DNA of 64,000 nucleotides from Anisodus tanguticus (taxonomy: Eukaryota; Streptophyta; Magnoliopsida; Solanales; Solanaceae): assembly GCA_034509755.1 (NCBI GenBank), contig CM067555.1:20410142-20474141 (forward strand). The letters run 5' to 3'. This document shows positions 35,017-46,924 of this stretch, in pieces. The position numbers were made by a program, and so were the translations under genes. A model generated the notes under the pieces. It saw only the letters and a program-made list of their open reading frames with translations, was not told where the DNA came from and did not search any database. Within the stretch, counting starts at the first letter, position 1. Each line of letters begins with the position of its first letter.

Positions 35017-36332
35017 AATTTTTCTATGTAATGCAAATTCTATGTTGTAAAAGTTGTGCTCCCTTGGTGGGATACGCAAAGAACCCATGTCGGGTTCCGT
35101 TTCTTTAGAGCACAAATTTCCCCAAAATCTCATTTTTTACTTGTAACATGAACTACGTTATGTCTCGATTCCCTCGACGGGTAGTTGAAAAAAGCAGGGA
35201 AGCCGCCATTTATGTTCAAATTTTAGAGGCGCATCGCGTCACCACAAAGACATCATGTTGACCTACAGGGTCCCAACCACGTTATGTCCATGCGAAGAAC
35301 GGTATTTTGACTCACAAGGTCACATTCTCATCTACTCAACTTTTGCATCGCCTATGTCCACGAATTAACTTTTCATCTAGATTGATGACATAACAGTTCG
35401 ACCTTAGGGTCACACTTGCATTACGTCAATACAACGACGTAAATCAGGCGCCCACCTCTAATGCGGGTATTTTAATTTAAATCAGGCGCCTACCTCCTAA
35501 TGCGAGTATTTATTTTTCAATCAGGCGCCCACCTCCTAATGCGGATATTTTAATTTAAATCAATCGCACACCTCCTAATGCGGGTATTTTAATTTAAATC
35601 AGGCGCCCACCTCTTAATGCGGAAGTTTTATTTTTCAATCAGGCGCCCACCTCCTAATGCGAGTATTTTAATTTAAATCAGGCGCCCACCTCATAATGCA
35701 GATATTTTAATTTAAATCAGGCGCCCACCTCCTAATGTGAGTATTTTAATTTAAATCTGGTGCCCACCTTCTAATGCAGGTATCTTAATTTCAATTAGGC
35801 ACCCATCTTTCAATGCGAGTAATTTAATTTTAATCAGGCGCCCACCTCATAATGCGGGTATTTTAATTTCAATCACGCGCCTACCAATGACGTCATGTGC
35901 ACAACGTCTAAGCAACTACGTCATTCAACTTACAAAGTCGTGTTCTCATATACCCATTGTATGCAATGATTATGCACTAATTTTTTTCTTAGCTCTAGTG
36001 CGCACGAGTTTGAATCGGAGGGAGCTTTCAGCACAACATAGAACTATCTCTTACGGCGAACCGAGGCAATCTTGGTCAGCGGCCTACTTTTAACGTCGTT
36101 CCGCTCTTTCCCGATATGTTGCCACACCTGCAACCAGTGTCATCATAGCCCGACACTGGGGCAATATTTCTTGAATTTGCACCAACTTTTGCAATTTCTT
36201 CTCCCCGAAAATTCTATCTCTAAATGTGTCCCTAATCTTCTTTCAAGGCCCCATGATCAGGACAAAATTGGCTACTCAATCAACTTCTTTGTCCGAAAAC
36301 TATTTCATCATCTCCGGCCAAAGAGGGACATC
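35017..36332 (+). other. Ogre 3' non-coding region with tandem array and polypurine tract
   Basis: This region lies between pol and the 3' LTR. It has no coding frame of substance. It contains the 39-bp array (35442-35885) and ends in ccaaagagggacatc, the polypurine tract directly before the LTR. Confidence 0.75.
35442..35885. repeat. 39-40 bp tandem array, about 11 copies
   Basis: The consensus unit runs aatcaggcgcccacctccta, then atgcgggtattttaattta. Copies begin near 35442, 35481, 35520, 35559, 35598, 35638, 35677, 35717, 35756, 35795 and 35834, with a partial twelfth. Units abut directly, so this is a satellite-like minisatellite and not a spaced array. Confidence 0.93.
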
Positions 36333-39300
36333 TGTTGACACCCAATTTTGTCCCCTCTTTTCGATATTTATTTGCAATTTAAAATATTTTGACGCCTCAA
36401 AAACAATTTAAGATATATATATATATATATATATGTATTCACATTCTTTAATATCATCGTCTATTCGAAATATCATTATTTATTATTATTATTATTATAT
36501 TCGCATTTTTACTATCATTTTCCTTTTAATATCATAAACATAGTTTTATCATAATATTCTATGTTATTTTTTTATTTTATTTTCGCAAAACGGCATTGCA
36601 TTTAAAATAAGCATTAAACATTTCGTAAATATTATGTTTTTATTATTATCACGCCATTTTTTTTGTTTTAACAATTTACATTCCTTCAAATCACTAAATT
36701 AATCATTTTATCATACTACTACTATACTGTTATTTAAACTAAATACATATATTAAATTAGTTATATGTAATTTATATATGTACACAATTTAGGATTTAAT
36801 TAGGACCAGAAGCATGTTTTAATAAATTGAAGTAGATAAGTGATTAGGAAAATTTAGCATTATTTCATCTACAAAATGATTTGGGCCAATCAAACTCCAA
36901 TTTTGTCCCTCAACAACAAAAAAACCAGCCCAATTCGGCCACCCCAATCCGTTGGCCCAACAACTTTTTCTTTTCCAAACCCCAATGTCCCCAAACACTC
37001 CACTCCGCTCAGCCCAATTGACCGACCTAAGCCCAATCCCAATCAAAACCCCTCATCGCCAAACCAAACCCCAAAAAGAAAACCAAAAAATAGAAAAACC
37101 AGCGACCCTTCGTCCAGAAACCACCGACGACCCTTCAGACCACTGGATAAATGCCGACACCACTGCATCACCGCCTCATCCTGTCACCTATCACCTTTTC
37201 GTCCCCTCACAGATAAAGCTGCAAACGTATGTCGATATAGCTTCTAAAAAGAAGAGAAGAAACAAGAAAGCTGATGGATCCGACCTTGCTTCTCTTCCAT
37301 CCAGCAGATAGTGGCAAGAACTAGCTATATCTCTGCCATAACAAGTCCATTCATATCAAAATCTATGAAAAGGTGAAAGACCCAGACCTCCTATCATCAT
37401 CTTATTTTCCCTTACTTTTTGAATTCAAAATTCAAAATCAAAGCTTCTTGAAGAAGCTGTTGAAACCCCTCAATCTTGGCTATAAATACAACCCTTTGGG
37501 TTGTGTTTGGGAGGGGGGGGGGTTCTGATTTTCAGACAACAAAGCCCTCTATTTTTTAGCTATTGTAAAAAGTCGATCTGCCTTGGGGTTTCGCAAAAAG
37601 CCTTTTTTAGAGCCAAAAATTCTTTCTTGAACAAGTTTCGACTCTGAAAAATCTTTTATTTCACTCTCATTTCTGGCTTGACATAGCCACGAAACACTCA
37701 AACTCATTTTTTTTCAACCGCATAAACACACTCATCCGAGCAGACTCGACGATTCGAGACGACGCCTCAGTTGTAAAACTCAAACTCTTCTCATTTTTAA
37801 ATTGATGTGCTTTTATGTGTTTTACTACTGATTTAGCGATATGTTGTGCTTAATGTTTAAGCATGTTAATTATGTTAGGTTATTTATGTTTAGGAATATT
37901 TTGATGGATGATTACTGTTTGAAGAATTAGGATGTTTGATTAAGTTAAATGATTGGTACTAGCTGCTTTATTAACCTACCTGATTTGGGCTATCAATGCT
38001 TAGAAGTGATATGTATACTATATTAATGTTTTTTTAGTAAAGATTATGCTATAGGTCATTAAATAATATATTTGTTTCTACATCAAGAATTATATTCTGA
38101 AATAGTTAAGTTTTAACTGTGTGACTGGTTTTGGTCCTTGACATGTTTGGAGATCCTGTAAGCAGTATAGTTTTTAGTCTTCTTGGTAGACTTGGATATG
38201 CATGTTCTCACGCATTTTCTGTGATAAATGAATGGTATATAATAGGTTTAGTATTAAGTTTTCATTGTCCTATTCATGAACCTGTATGCATGAGTTTAGG
38301 ATAGTTAAAAGCATGATAAGAAGCTTTAGGTGTGGTTTGCTGGCCAATATTTGAACATGATGAAATATGTTTGTTTTTACAGAGTTCGTTGTAGTTAGTT
38401 TAGTAGGCATTAATCGTTTTTCTAGTTAAGTTAGTTATGTGACTCGTAATATATTTGATAGTCATCCCAATCACGTTGTGCCCTGTTCTGAAATATTACT
38501 AGGTCTAGTAGGCAACGTGAATGTGATTTTGTCTTGGCCTAAATGCCCCCTTACACATCTAAAATGTTGTCCATAAGTGGCTGTTTGGCCATCTCTATTT
38601 ATCTAATATAGCTACAAAATTGATTGTGTACTTGCCCTACCTGTTTAAGTGTTAAAATAATTCCATGTTATCATGTAAAGTCGTCTAAGTTATCTTGTAT
38701 CATGCCCTATCTATTGAGTTGTCTAGATGGTGTGTGCATAAGCACTTTGCACTATTTGAAACTAATCTATTGTCATATTAAGTTACAATCTTCGTTTGCA
38801 TTTCATACTTGGCTTGTAATCTTGTTTCATGTAGTAAGCATGTACATGATATAATCTGATTTTGAAAATGCTTAAGTAATTAGAGATGGTTTGGTAAATG
38901 ATTTGAAAATGTTTTATTTAGGAATAAGAAATGTCTTTGTCTCTTGTTAGGTTGTGTACCCATGTCCAAACTGTCAATCTATGAGCATGTGCTTGTTTGT
39001 CTTGGTTTAATAAGTTTGAACTATATGAGCATGCCTATTCTACATCAAGCAAGTGGTTAAGTATGGGATATGTTGGGAATGGTCCTTGTTTATACTGCGT
39101 TGATACTGTCCAGTCCCCTTCAATATTTTAATGAGGTATTTTAGTTGTCCAGGATCAACTTTCCCCCATTTTCTTTGCCTTTGGTTGAGAAGTATGTGAC
39201 CCATGTGTTGATCCAATAAGGCTGCTGAATGAGAGGTGAAATATGATTGTGGTCTGGCCCGTGTATAAACTTGACTTGTTTTTTTCTAAGTTCTTGGTTA

Positions 39301-41365
39301 GGATAGTTCCTTTAACATCATGAAGCATGCCAATTGACTTAGCATAACTACCTATGTTGATACATTTTGTTTGTCTAAATTTTATCCAAGTCTTAGACTG
39401 AACATGTTAATGGAGCCTGTTTGGTTTGGTGTTGTCTATTTGAATCATGTTAAGATATTTGGGTATTCACTCATGTTGAATTTGGATCTGTTCATTATGC
39501 CTTGTTTAGCCTAGTGCTATCTGTTTGAATCATGAGAAATGTGCAATTGTTTCTTTTCTCTTGTTGAATTTGAATCTGTTTATTATGCCTATTTTGATTT
39601 GAGTTGTTTGTTTGAATCATAGGAACTGCCCATAAATTTCTTTTACTGTATTTGGACCTGCTCATAACTTGTTTTCTTGTTTTCTCTTTGATTTGTGGCT
39701 TGAGGTGTGATATACCTCGAATTATGCATAGTTTACAGATCTCACCATACCTCAAGGTATACAAGAGATGTATATCCATGTATACCTCATGTATACCATA
39801 TATATTATGAATACTATGTGTATACCAACCCTTATATATGTGTAAATGTATGTGAAACAATATACCTAAGTGTATATTAAATATGGACTCATATACTTAT
39901 GAATGTGAACATGCGTTTTATTGGGCCCCATTTTATATTGGGATGAGTTCGTCTTGTAGTCTTATGCTTAGAATGTTTGGACCTGCTTTATGTTTCTGCA
40001 TACTGTTTGTCGCCAGGGCCCAATGTCTGGGTTGAATAATGAAGGGCTTTTATTTGCTCGGACCTGCCAGTTAATTTTTGGGCTTGTTAGTGACTATTCA
40101 TTGCAATCTGAGGGTAGCTACTTGGGCCTTCTTCTTATCTTCTGCATATCACATGTTCTTTAAGCCTAACATTAAGTTGAGTTGTTTAGGCCGATATTTG
40201 TTTGGGTTTGTCTAGTTTGATTGTTTTGGTTTGCTTAAGTTGCTGCAACAAATAACGTTGGGCCCAGTGTGCCCTTTATTTATACCTGATAGATTTTGAG
40301 TACTTTCTAATTCTTGTCTTTTCTTTTGTTTACATGAAATACATCCGGAGCAACGAAGAGTCTCATTATGAGACTCATCATGACCTTTGCCAAAAGAAGA
40401 CCCGTATCCACATTCCTTGCATTCTTCAACCTTGGGATTTCAAAACAAATAGGGCGAGATGACATCGTTATCCGCCTTAGTTCCCTTTTATTATTATTGT
40501 TTAATTTCGTTATTTATATTTTTTTGGGTTGTAATAATTATTTAATGTTTGTGTGATTATTAGGACATTTAGAATAACTAAGCTAGGAATGGATAATTAA
40601 TAGGGTAGTTTGAATTTGAAACCCGCCATTAGTTTATTATTTTAGGCTCGGGTAGTTTAAAATTGGAAACCCGCAGCTAGTTTATTTATTTTAGGCGCGT
40701 TATGCATGTTTAAAACTTTCAAAACAATTTGGTCATCTTTTACTCGCATTATTAATTATGCAAATAGAGGTTTCGTTTTTCATCTGATTTGCGATTCAAA
40801 ATGATTTCCATAAAAATAACTTCTTTGCATTACAACAATTTGCTTTTCTCTTTACTATCAATTGCAAAAATAAGTATTTTATAAATAATGCTATGCAAAT
40901 GCATACTTTATCAAAAATTAATTTTCTAAGTATTTTATAAATAAAGCCACACAAATGCATACTTTTATCGAAAATTAACTTTACATGTATTTTTAAACAA
41001 ATACAAAATACATACTTGTACAAATGCATCCTTTCATTAAATACTTGCAACATCATTTTAACTTTATATTTTAACATGCATTTTCTTAGTACAATAATTA
41101 AACCTAAGTTTGACCGGATAACCGCAAGTTAGCGGATTTTAAAGGATGCCTAACCCCTTCCATTTAGAATAATAAAGAACCCTTACCTAGAATCTCATTA
41201 GTTTCGCAGACCATAAAAGTGGAGTTATTTTGCAGCATTTAGTTAACATTTAGGTGCCCTAATTCACCTTAGAATAATTAGGTGGCGAGTCCTCAAGCAG
41301 CATTCTTATCCAGAGGGAATCGACCCATCACGTTGCGAACCACGATAAAAAAAATGGGTGTGACA
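36333..41365 (+). repeat. Ogre 3' LTR, 5,033 bp
   Basis: It begins tgttgacacccaattttgtc directly after the polypurine tract and ends ggtgtgaca at the junction with minus-strand gypsy RT. A TATA box at 37481-37488 (tataaata) puts the likely start of R near 37510. This leaves almost 3.9 kb of R plus U5. It contains a TA microsatellite (36413-36435), local duplications of a tctgtttgaatcatg-type unit at 39420-39630, and a gtatacc-rich stretch at 39710-39890. Short frames inside (for example 36876-37311) are Pro- and Ser-rich with no family resemblance and are not called as genes. Confidence 0.88.
37481..37488 (+). promoter_or_regulatory. TATA box of the Ogre LTR promoter
   Basis: The sequence ggctataaatacaaccc is the only strong plus-strand TATA context in the first third of the LTR. 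It divides U3 from R by position. Confidence 0.6.
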
Positions 41366-42440
41366 ATCCGATACTTGTGTTTAATGGCAACTTTGTTCAA
41401 CTACCGATAGTCGATACACATTCGTATAAACTCGTCCTTCTTCTTCACAAATAGAACCGGGGCACCCCAAGAAGACACACTAGGCCTAATGAACCCCTTA
41501 CTAACAAAACTTGTAATTATTTCTTCAATTTTTTCAACTCAATCTGTACCATCCGATATGGAGGAATAGAGATAGGTTGGGTGTCCGGCTCTAAGTTGAT
41601 GAAAAAATCTATGTCGCGATCAGGAGGAACACATGGAAGGTCTGCCGAAAATATCTTCAGGAACTCCCTCACTACCGGAACAAACTCTAACAAAAGAGTC
41701 TATGAACTAGTATCATGGATGTAGGCTAGATAATAGAGGCATCCCTTCTTAACAATTCGTTGGGCCTTAAGAAATGATATAACTCTCTTTAGATACTGAC
41801 TAAGAGCACCCTTCAACTCTAATTGAGGAGTACCTAGCATAACCAAAGTAATTGTTTTAGCATGATAGTCTAGAATTGCATGATACATAGATAACTAATC
41901 CATCCCAAGAATAACATCAAAATCTACCATGTTCAAGACTTTCAAATATTCCTGGGTGTCATATCCCATCAAAGTAACTATGCAAGATTGATATACCCAA
42001 TCTACCACTACGAAATCCCCAATAGGAGTAGAAATATGAATTTGTAAAGCAAGGGACTCAGACATTATATCCAGACTTGAAGAAAAATAGGCAAACATAT
42101 CTTAATAGGTAGAGCATGGATCAAATAATACCATAGCGTAATGATGTCAAACTGGAAGAATACTTATGATAACTTTATGGGAGGCCTCTACCTCAAGTCT
42201 ACTCGAAAAAGCATAGCAATGAGCACGATCACCCAAAGTCTGAGTACCTCACGACCACCACCTCGGCCTTACTGAGTACTACCTTTACTACCTTGAGATC
42301 CACCTATAGTCGGCGGTGCTTCTGCCCTAGGTGTGGGAGTCTAAGAAATCTGATGCTGACCACCACACCTAAGTCTTGGGCAGTCTCTCTTGAAATGCCT
42401 AAGATCACAAAACTTATAACACCCTCTAGGAGTCACAATG
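41366..42440 (-). pseudogene. Gypsy zinc knuckle, protease and RT start
   Basis: Reading leftwards from 42440, there is a CCHC-like knuckle (CYKFCDLRHFKRDC near 42380). A Gly-rich linker follows, then the protease with STYSYVS-like remains and MVDFDVILGMD near 41900. Next comes the linker ISFLKAQRIVKKGCLYYLAY, then the RT start with LFVKKKDEFIRMCIDYR near 41420. Frameshifts and stops separate these blocks. The RT breaks off after HKYRI at the Ogre junction. Confidence 0.82.
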
Positions 42441-44310
42441 AAACAACCCGAGTTCTTTTTATGTTAGATTGTGTCATTATAAGTAAGTTATCTGAGGAAG
42501 ATGAGGTCTTGCACAAGGTTAGTAATATTTTAAAACTAAAGTTGAGGCAAAACGTGTAACACCCCACACACTTGTATTCATTTGTGTGGCGTAGGTAGTC
42601 TAACTAGACTATAATGACTTCAGACCTTTCATAAGGATATATATGACTTATATGGGTGTGAAGAAGGTGTTGGGCGGTTTAGAGATTAAATGGATAAAAC
42701 AAAATACTTTCTGATGAAGTTCGACAAAGTTTGTGCGATACACTGACTAATTTGCCCTGCAAACTTAGTCACATTTTGTCCTGATATTTTTGTGAAGTCC
42801 CTGTCACCATATACAGCCACATATCATGTTTTTCATAGCAAAACCCACTGCAGATTGGAGGCAATGGGAAACTTCTATTTATATCCTTGAGCGGTGGAAA
42901 CCTATCTCATTTCATCTCTCATCAAAACTTGAGCCAAATACTCTCTAGAGCTCTTCCAAGGTTCCTTCATCAGTTATGATTAAATCTAAGAGGTTATAAT
43001 TTGATTCTCTCTTTGGTAAGTTCATTTTGTTAGTGAGACATGCTTTCTCCACTTCATTCCAAGTTCGGAGATTTCCTTTTGGTGATGGCATCAGAAGTTT
43101 GCTATAAAGGTATGTAATGACTATCCCTTCTTTATATGGCATGATTCCGTACACAAAATGGTACTCATATGAGTTGTACAAAAGAAGTGTTCATAACGAG
43201 CATGTGTCTCTTATTGATATCTTATTTAGATGTTATTGTTTGTCCCTTGTCAGGAGTACTTTCTACCTTAGAGCTTGTATAGATCTTGCAAACATAGTCC
43301 ATGATTGGTGATATTTGGTTTACACCCAGAGCTATACTCAGTTATTTTGGCACTATATTTCATTCTCACATCGCCCGAGTAACACAAGTTACATACGTCT
43401 ATTAATGACCCGAGCCCCTGTTATGAGGTGTGTTAGAGCCATAATAACTCCCTCGTAAGGACTTTTATGTCACAACGACTATTGATAAAGAGTTGATCTA
43501 TTCACATATTTAATAGCTTACCTAAAGTTGTGATTGGTATCACATTGATGAGTCGAGTCATACATGTTTATTGGTATCTTATTGAACTTACCATAAGATG
43601 AGTGAAGAATAATCTCTTTCGTCATTAGACATGAATCCGCCACAACGACAAGTTATTCGTAATAGCCTTAAAAATAAATGTCATGTATTGTGCATTCTAT
43701 TCATGTCGTTCTTGATTTTTCTGTTTATGGTTAGAGTATGTCTCATTAAAGAGTATTCTAAACATATAGTGAGTTCCAAAGGAAGTATTCTATTCTTGCT
43801 ATGTTTGTCTCTTGTTAGGAGTACTTTCATGTATAGAAATTTCCTCTTGTCGTGAATTGACTTGTTGGCTGGTAGTTGAGCTTGTCACGTATCTTATTTT
43901 CTCCTCAACGGAAAGAGTCTGATGTACTATTCATTGAGTCTACCAAATGTCGCACTAAAGTAAAGGAACGAGTCTTATAAAGCAATCCAAGAGTGCTATA
44001 CCTTTATAAGAATATATAAATATAAACACCACCAAATGATAATTGGTTGGGCGATGAATATATATATATATATATATAAACCAGTAAGCTATAATTGGTT
44101 GGGCGATGGGTATATGAACACCATTGAGATATAATCGGTGGGTGATGGATAAGTATATGTATGTATAAGAGTTTTAGTAAAGTTTTAGAGTTATATTGAT
44201 CGCTCTGTGTGGCATCTGGGTTATCAGGTTATTTCTTATGTCATGTTTATGGCTTATATCTTTCATATTGCTATTTCTTATGTCATGTTTATGACTATAT
44301 TATACTACTC
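42441..44310. other. Unclassified insertion inside gypsy gag
   Basis: About 1.87 kb replaces the core of the gypsy gag. It contains gtgtaacaccccacacac at 42555, which looks like an LTR start on the plus strand, but I find no matching partner LTR or coding domain. Two similar passages, near 43200-43275 and 43730-43830, both contain cttgtyaggagtactttc. Three copies of an ataattggttgggcgatg unit lie at 44035-44150, with a TA microsatellite near 44060. Confidence 0.4.
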
Positions 44311-44468
44311 TAGCACGGCCCTAAGCAGTCGCTAGTGCTCGATCTCAGGCTGATGCTATAACTCTAAGTGTACCTCTACCTCTCCCTCTTGCCTCTGCCC
44401 CATGCAATGCCCCTAATAACGAGTGCAGGTATAAGTGTGGGCTCCTGATCCCCATCTATGGTCGAATG
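44311..44468 (-). pseudogene. Gypsy gag N-terminus
   Basis: It starts MVRTHSTIDGDQEP at 44468 and continues into the Arg/Gly-rich stretch typical of Tekay gags. A stop follows within 60 codons and the inserted block then begins. Confidence 0.6.
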
Positions 44469-44684
44469 AGTCCTCACCATCTATTAGAAAGAGTGAAACA
44501 AGAAGAAATTTAGAATTTAATAAATTTAGGAACGCACGATAGGCATGAAATAAGTGAAATTTCCTAAATGATCTATAACCTCTAAAATATAGGTACATAT
44601 GTTATCGTACCAATCCGCAAGACTCTACTAGACATTGATTTTGTACTCTTGAGACCATCAAACCTAGTGCCTTGATAACAAATT

Positions 44685-46924
44685 TGTCACGATCCAAAAT
44701 CCCTTTGTGATGTGAGGGCAACTACCCAACCTATAGGTTAACCCGTACTAAAAGAAGATTCACAATCTAGCAGTTTAAAAAAGAAATGAAAGGAAAAACT
44801 ATTTCATAAGTTCATAATAAATCACATACTTATAATAGCTAGAAAGAAATAGTCTAAGTCATACAATCTCCACAAAATCTGGAAGTCATGAGTACATAGC
44901 CACTAAATCTGAATACAAGTATGAATACTAATAGATAAGTTGTCCGAAAGTAAAAGACAAAACATAAAGATAGAGTAGAAGACTGGTTTTGTAGAATAGC
45001 CAGCAACCCACCCAAACTCCAAGATAAACCTCAATGGTCGACTGGATCTCATCTCCTACTAGAACTCGGATCCGAACCTGCACGCAAAAAGGTGCAACAT
45101 GTTTAGAGTGAGTATGAGAAATACGTGTACTCAGTAGAATCATTGATCGACCCTAAACTAAAGTGATGTTGAGGGGTTGGTTCTTTAATACCCACCTCTA
45201 CACTTCATTAGTGATCAATTTTATAGTCTAATAATCCACTTAAGTAGTCAAGAATAGAAATTTCACATCCAAATCAAGTCATAAAGCTTAATTCTTCCTA
45301 AACACAACCTTAAAGTTCAATCTCTTCTAGATTCACTCTTAAAGTTCAATCTCTTCTAGATTCAGTCTTAAAGTTAAGTGTTTCTCATTTACAAGTATAA
45401 AGCTTAAGTATTTTCATTAAATCATATGAACCTATCATGAAATCAACAAAGTCGAATAAGAATGGTATGGATGAAAATGATATGTAATGCAACGGCCAAT
45501 ATGCATCGGTATATGCACACTCCTACAGTAGGTTTCACGTGACCCATGGGGAACTCATGAGGTCTATATACCCACCCCAAATTCCATATCCTATAGATCA
45601 CGTCGGGTATAAGCCAATAGGCTAACCTATCATATCCTCACCCCGAATGCCAAGTCCTCAGAACCATATCGGGTATCGGCTCATAAGCTATCATACCATT
45701 ATCACTACTCCAACGATGTACCATATCCAATCGGTCTCTTCATATTGTTACCCATGATGCATCAATATCATGTCAAATAGTATCATAAATTTATAAATGG
45801 ACATGCGTACAAATGCAATTGCATAACATAAATATATGTCAAATATCATTATTTTTATTAATTTCGACGAGACGTGGAGTAATGATTGCATAATAAATCA
45901 ACAGTAATAAGTATAAGTCAAACATAGCCATCAAAGCCCACATAATCAACAACCATACCAATCCAGTAGATTTAACACTACCTCTAATGCCCTAAGACTC
46001 ACATGCAATCCCCGTCATAAGACTTTATTATTTTTCCATTAATTACCCATACAATTACACAGGTACCCACACAAGTACTCATTACCTCACGAGTACGGGA
46101 TCCTAATTTCCCATTACACCCGTTATTTACTTAAGTAAACAGTAGTAATTCAAAAAGAGTCTAGTAAGTCTCAATTTGCCTGAAATTCAAAGCCCGAAGA
46201 GTCAATCTGTGGCCTTCCCCTTCTTCTAATCCTCTGAATTAGTCCAATCTATTCATATATGGTATCTAAGTAAGAATAAAAACCCATAGACGCCCATATT
46301 GCTATACTAAAGTTTCGGGTCCAAAATCCAACCCCGAGTCCCGAAATTCAAAACTGTAATTTTAGCATAAATTCATCTTACCCATAACCTAAATAGTAGG
46401 AATCCAAATATCATGGAAAACTAATCACAATTAAGCCTTCAATATGGTAAATCACTCTAACCCATTCCATGGAAAATCCCTTATTTCTACACCTAAATCA
46501 TGGGAGAATTCATTAAATAATGATTGGGATCATGAGAAATACTTAGATGAAGGTTAGGATCTTACTTCAAGATTTAATCTAGAAGAAGAAATCACTTGAA
46601 ATCATCAAATTCAAGCTCTCTAGCTCATAAAATTGAGTTAGAAAGAATGGGGTTCGAACTAGGATTTTTTATTATGTCTAGGCATTAAATAAGCCTTCAC
46701 GATTGCGAGGCTCCACCTGCCCCGATCGCGAAGTGTAACCCGGACTCGACCCATGAACCATGCAGTGCGTTAGCAGCCTACCCGCCATATTTTCCTTCTC
46801 CGCGATCGCGAGAAGGAACCCAGATAGTTGAAATCAGATTAATCTGGTTCTTTTCCTCTTCTGATCTGACACTCGAAACTCATTTGGGATCACCCGGACA
46901 CAAACCAAACATGCATTTTAGTCA
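44685..46924 (-). repeat. Gypsy 5' LTR, 2,240 bp
   Basis: On the plus strand it begins tgtcacgatccaaaatccc and ends gcattttagtca, giving TG...CA ends on the minus strand. The first half of that motif followed by a tRNA-like primer site is familiar from solanaceous gypsy LTRs. The right end cuts hAT sequence at 46925. Confidence 0.75.

Larger units (their letters stand above)
30010..41365 (+). mobile_element. Ogre/Tat-type Ty3-gypsy retrotransposon, 5' truncated
   Basis: Order on the plus strand is gag C-terminus, protease, G-patch-like motif, intron, RT, RNase H, second RNase H, integrase, tandem repeats, polypurine tract (aaagaggga at 36320-36328) and a 5,033-bp LTR (36333-41365). Very long LTRs, a protease/RT intron and a second RNase H domain are known hallmarks of the Ogre group of the Tat lineage. 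The 5' LTR, any upstream ORF and most of gag are absent. The left junction near 30010 is with AT-rich spacer. The right end cuts the RT of a gypsy element on the other strand, so the insertion target is known on that side. Confidence 0.9.
41366..46924 (-). mobile_element. Chromovirus-like Ty3-gypsy (Del/Tekay type), 3' part missing
   Basis: On the minus strand the order is LTR (46924-44685), degenerate primer-binding site (ttatcaaggcactagg, typical tggtatcagagcctagg), gag start near 44468, an inserted or unrelated block, zinc knuckle, protease and the start of RT. It stops abruptly at 41366 where the Ogre LTR begins. Its right end lies inside a hAT transposase sequence, so it inserted into that element. 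The 3' half and 3' LTR are not in the window. Confidence 0.82.

Noticed and set aside
35442..35885. Regular repeats that could suggest a CRISPR array
   Set aside because: Units are contiguous 39-40 bp tandem copies with no unique spacers, in a plant retrotransposon.
36876..37311. Overlapping plus-strand frames, Pro/Ser/Lys-rich
   Set aside because: They lie within Ogre LTR U3 before its TATA box, have biased composition and no recognisable domain. They are chance frames in C-rich sequence.
40796..41077. Minus-strand 93-codon frame
   Set aside because: Cys/Phe/Ile/Lys-rich low-complexity translation of AT-rich LTR with internal duplications. No family resemblance.
43117..43855. Two small frames sharing SLVRSTF
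   Set aside because: The similarity reflects a local DNA duplication in the unclassified insertion. The frames differ elsewhere and lack a gene context.
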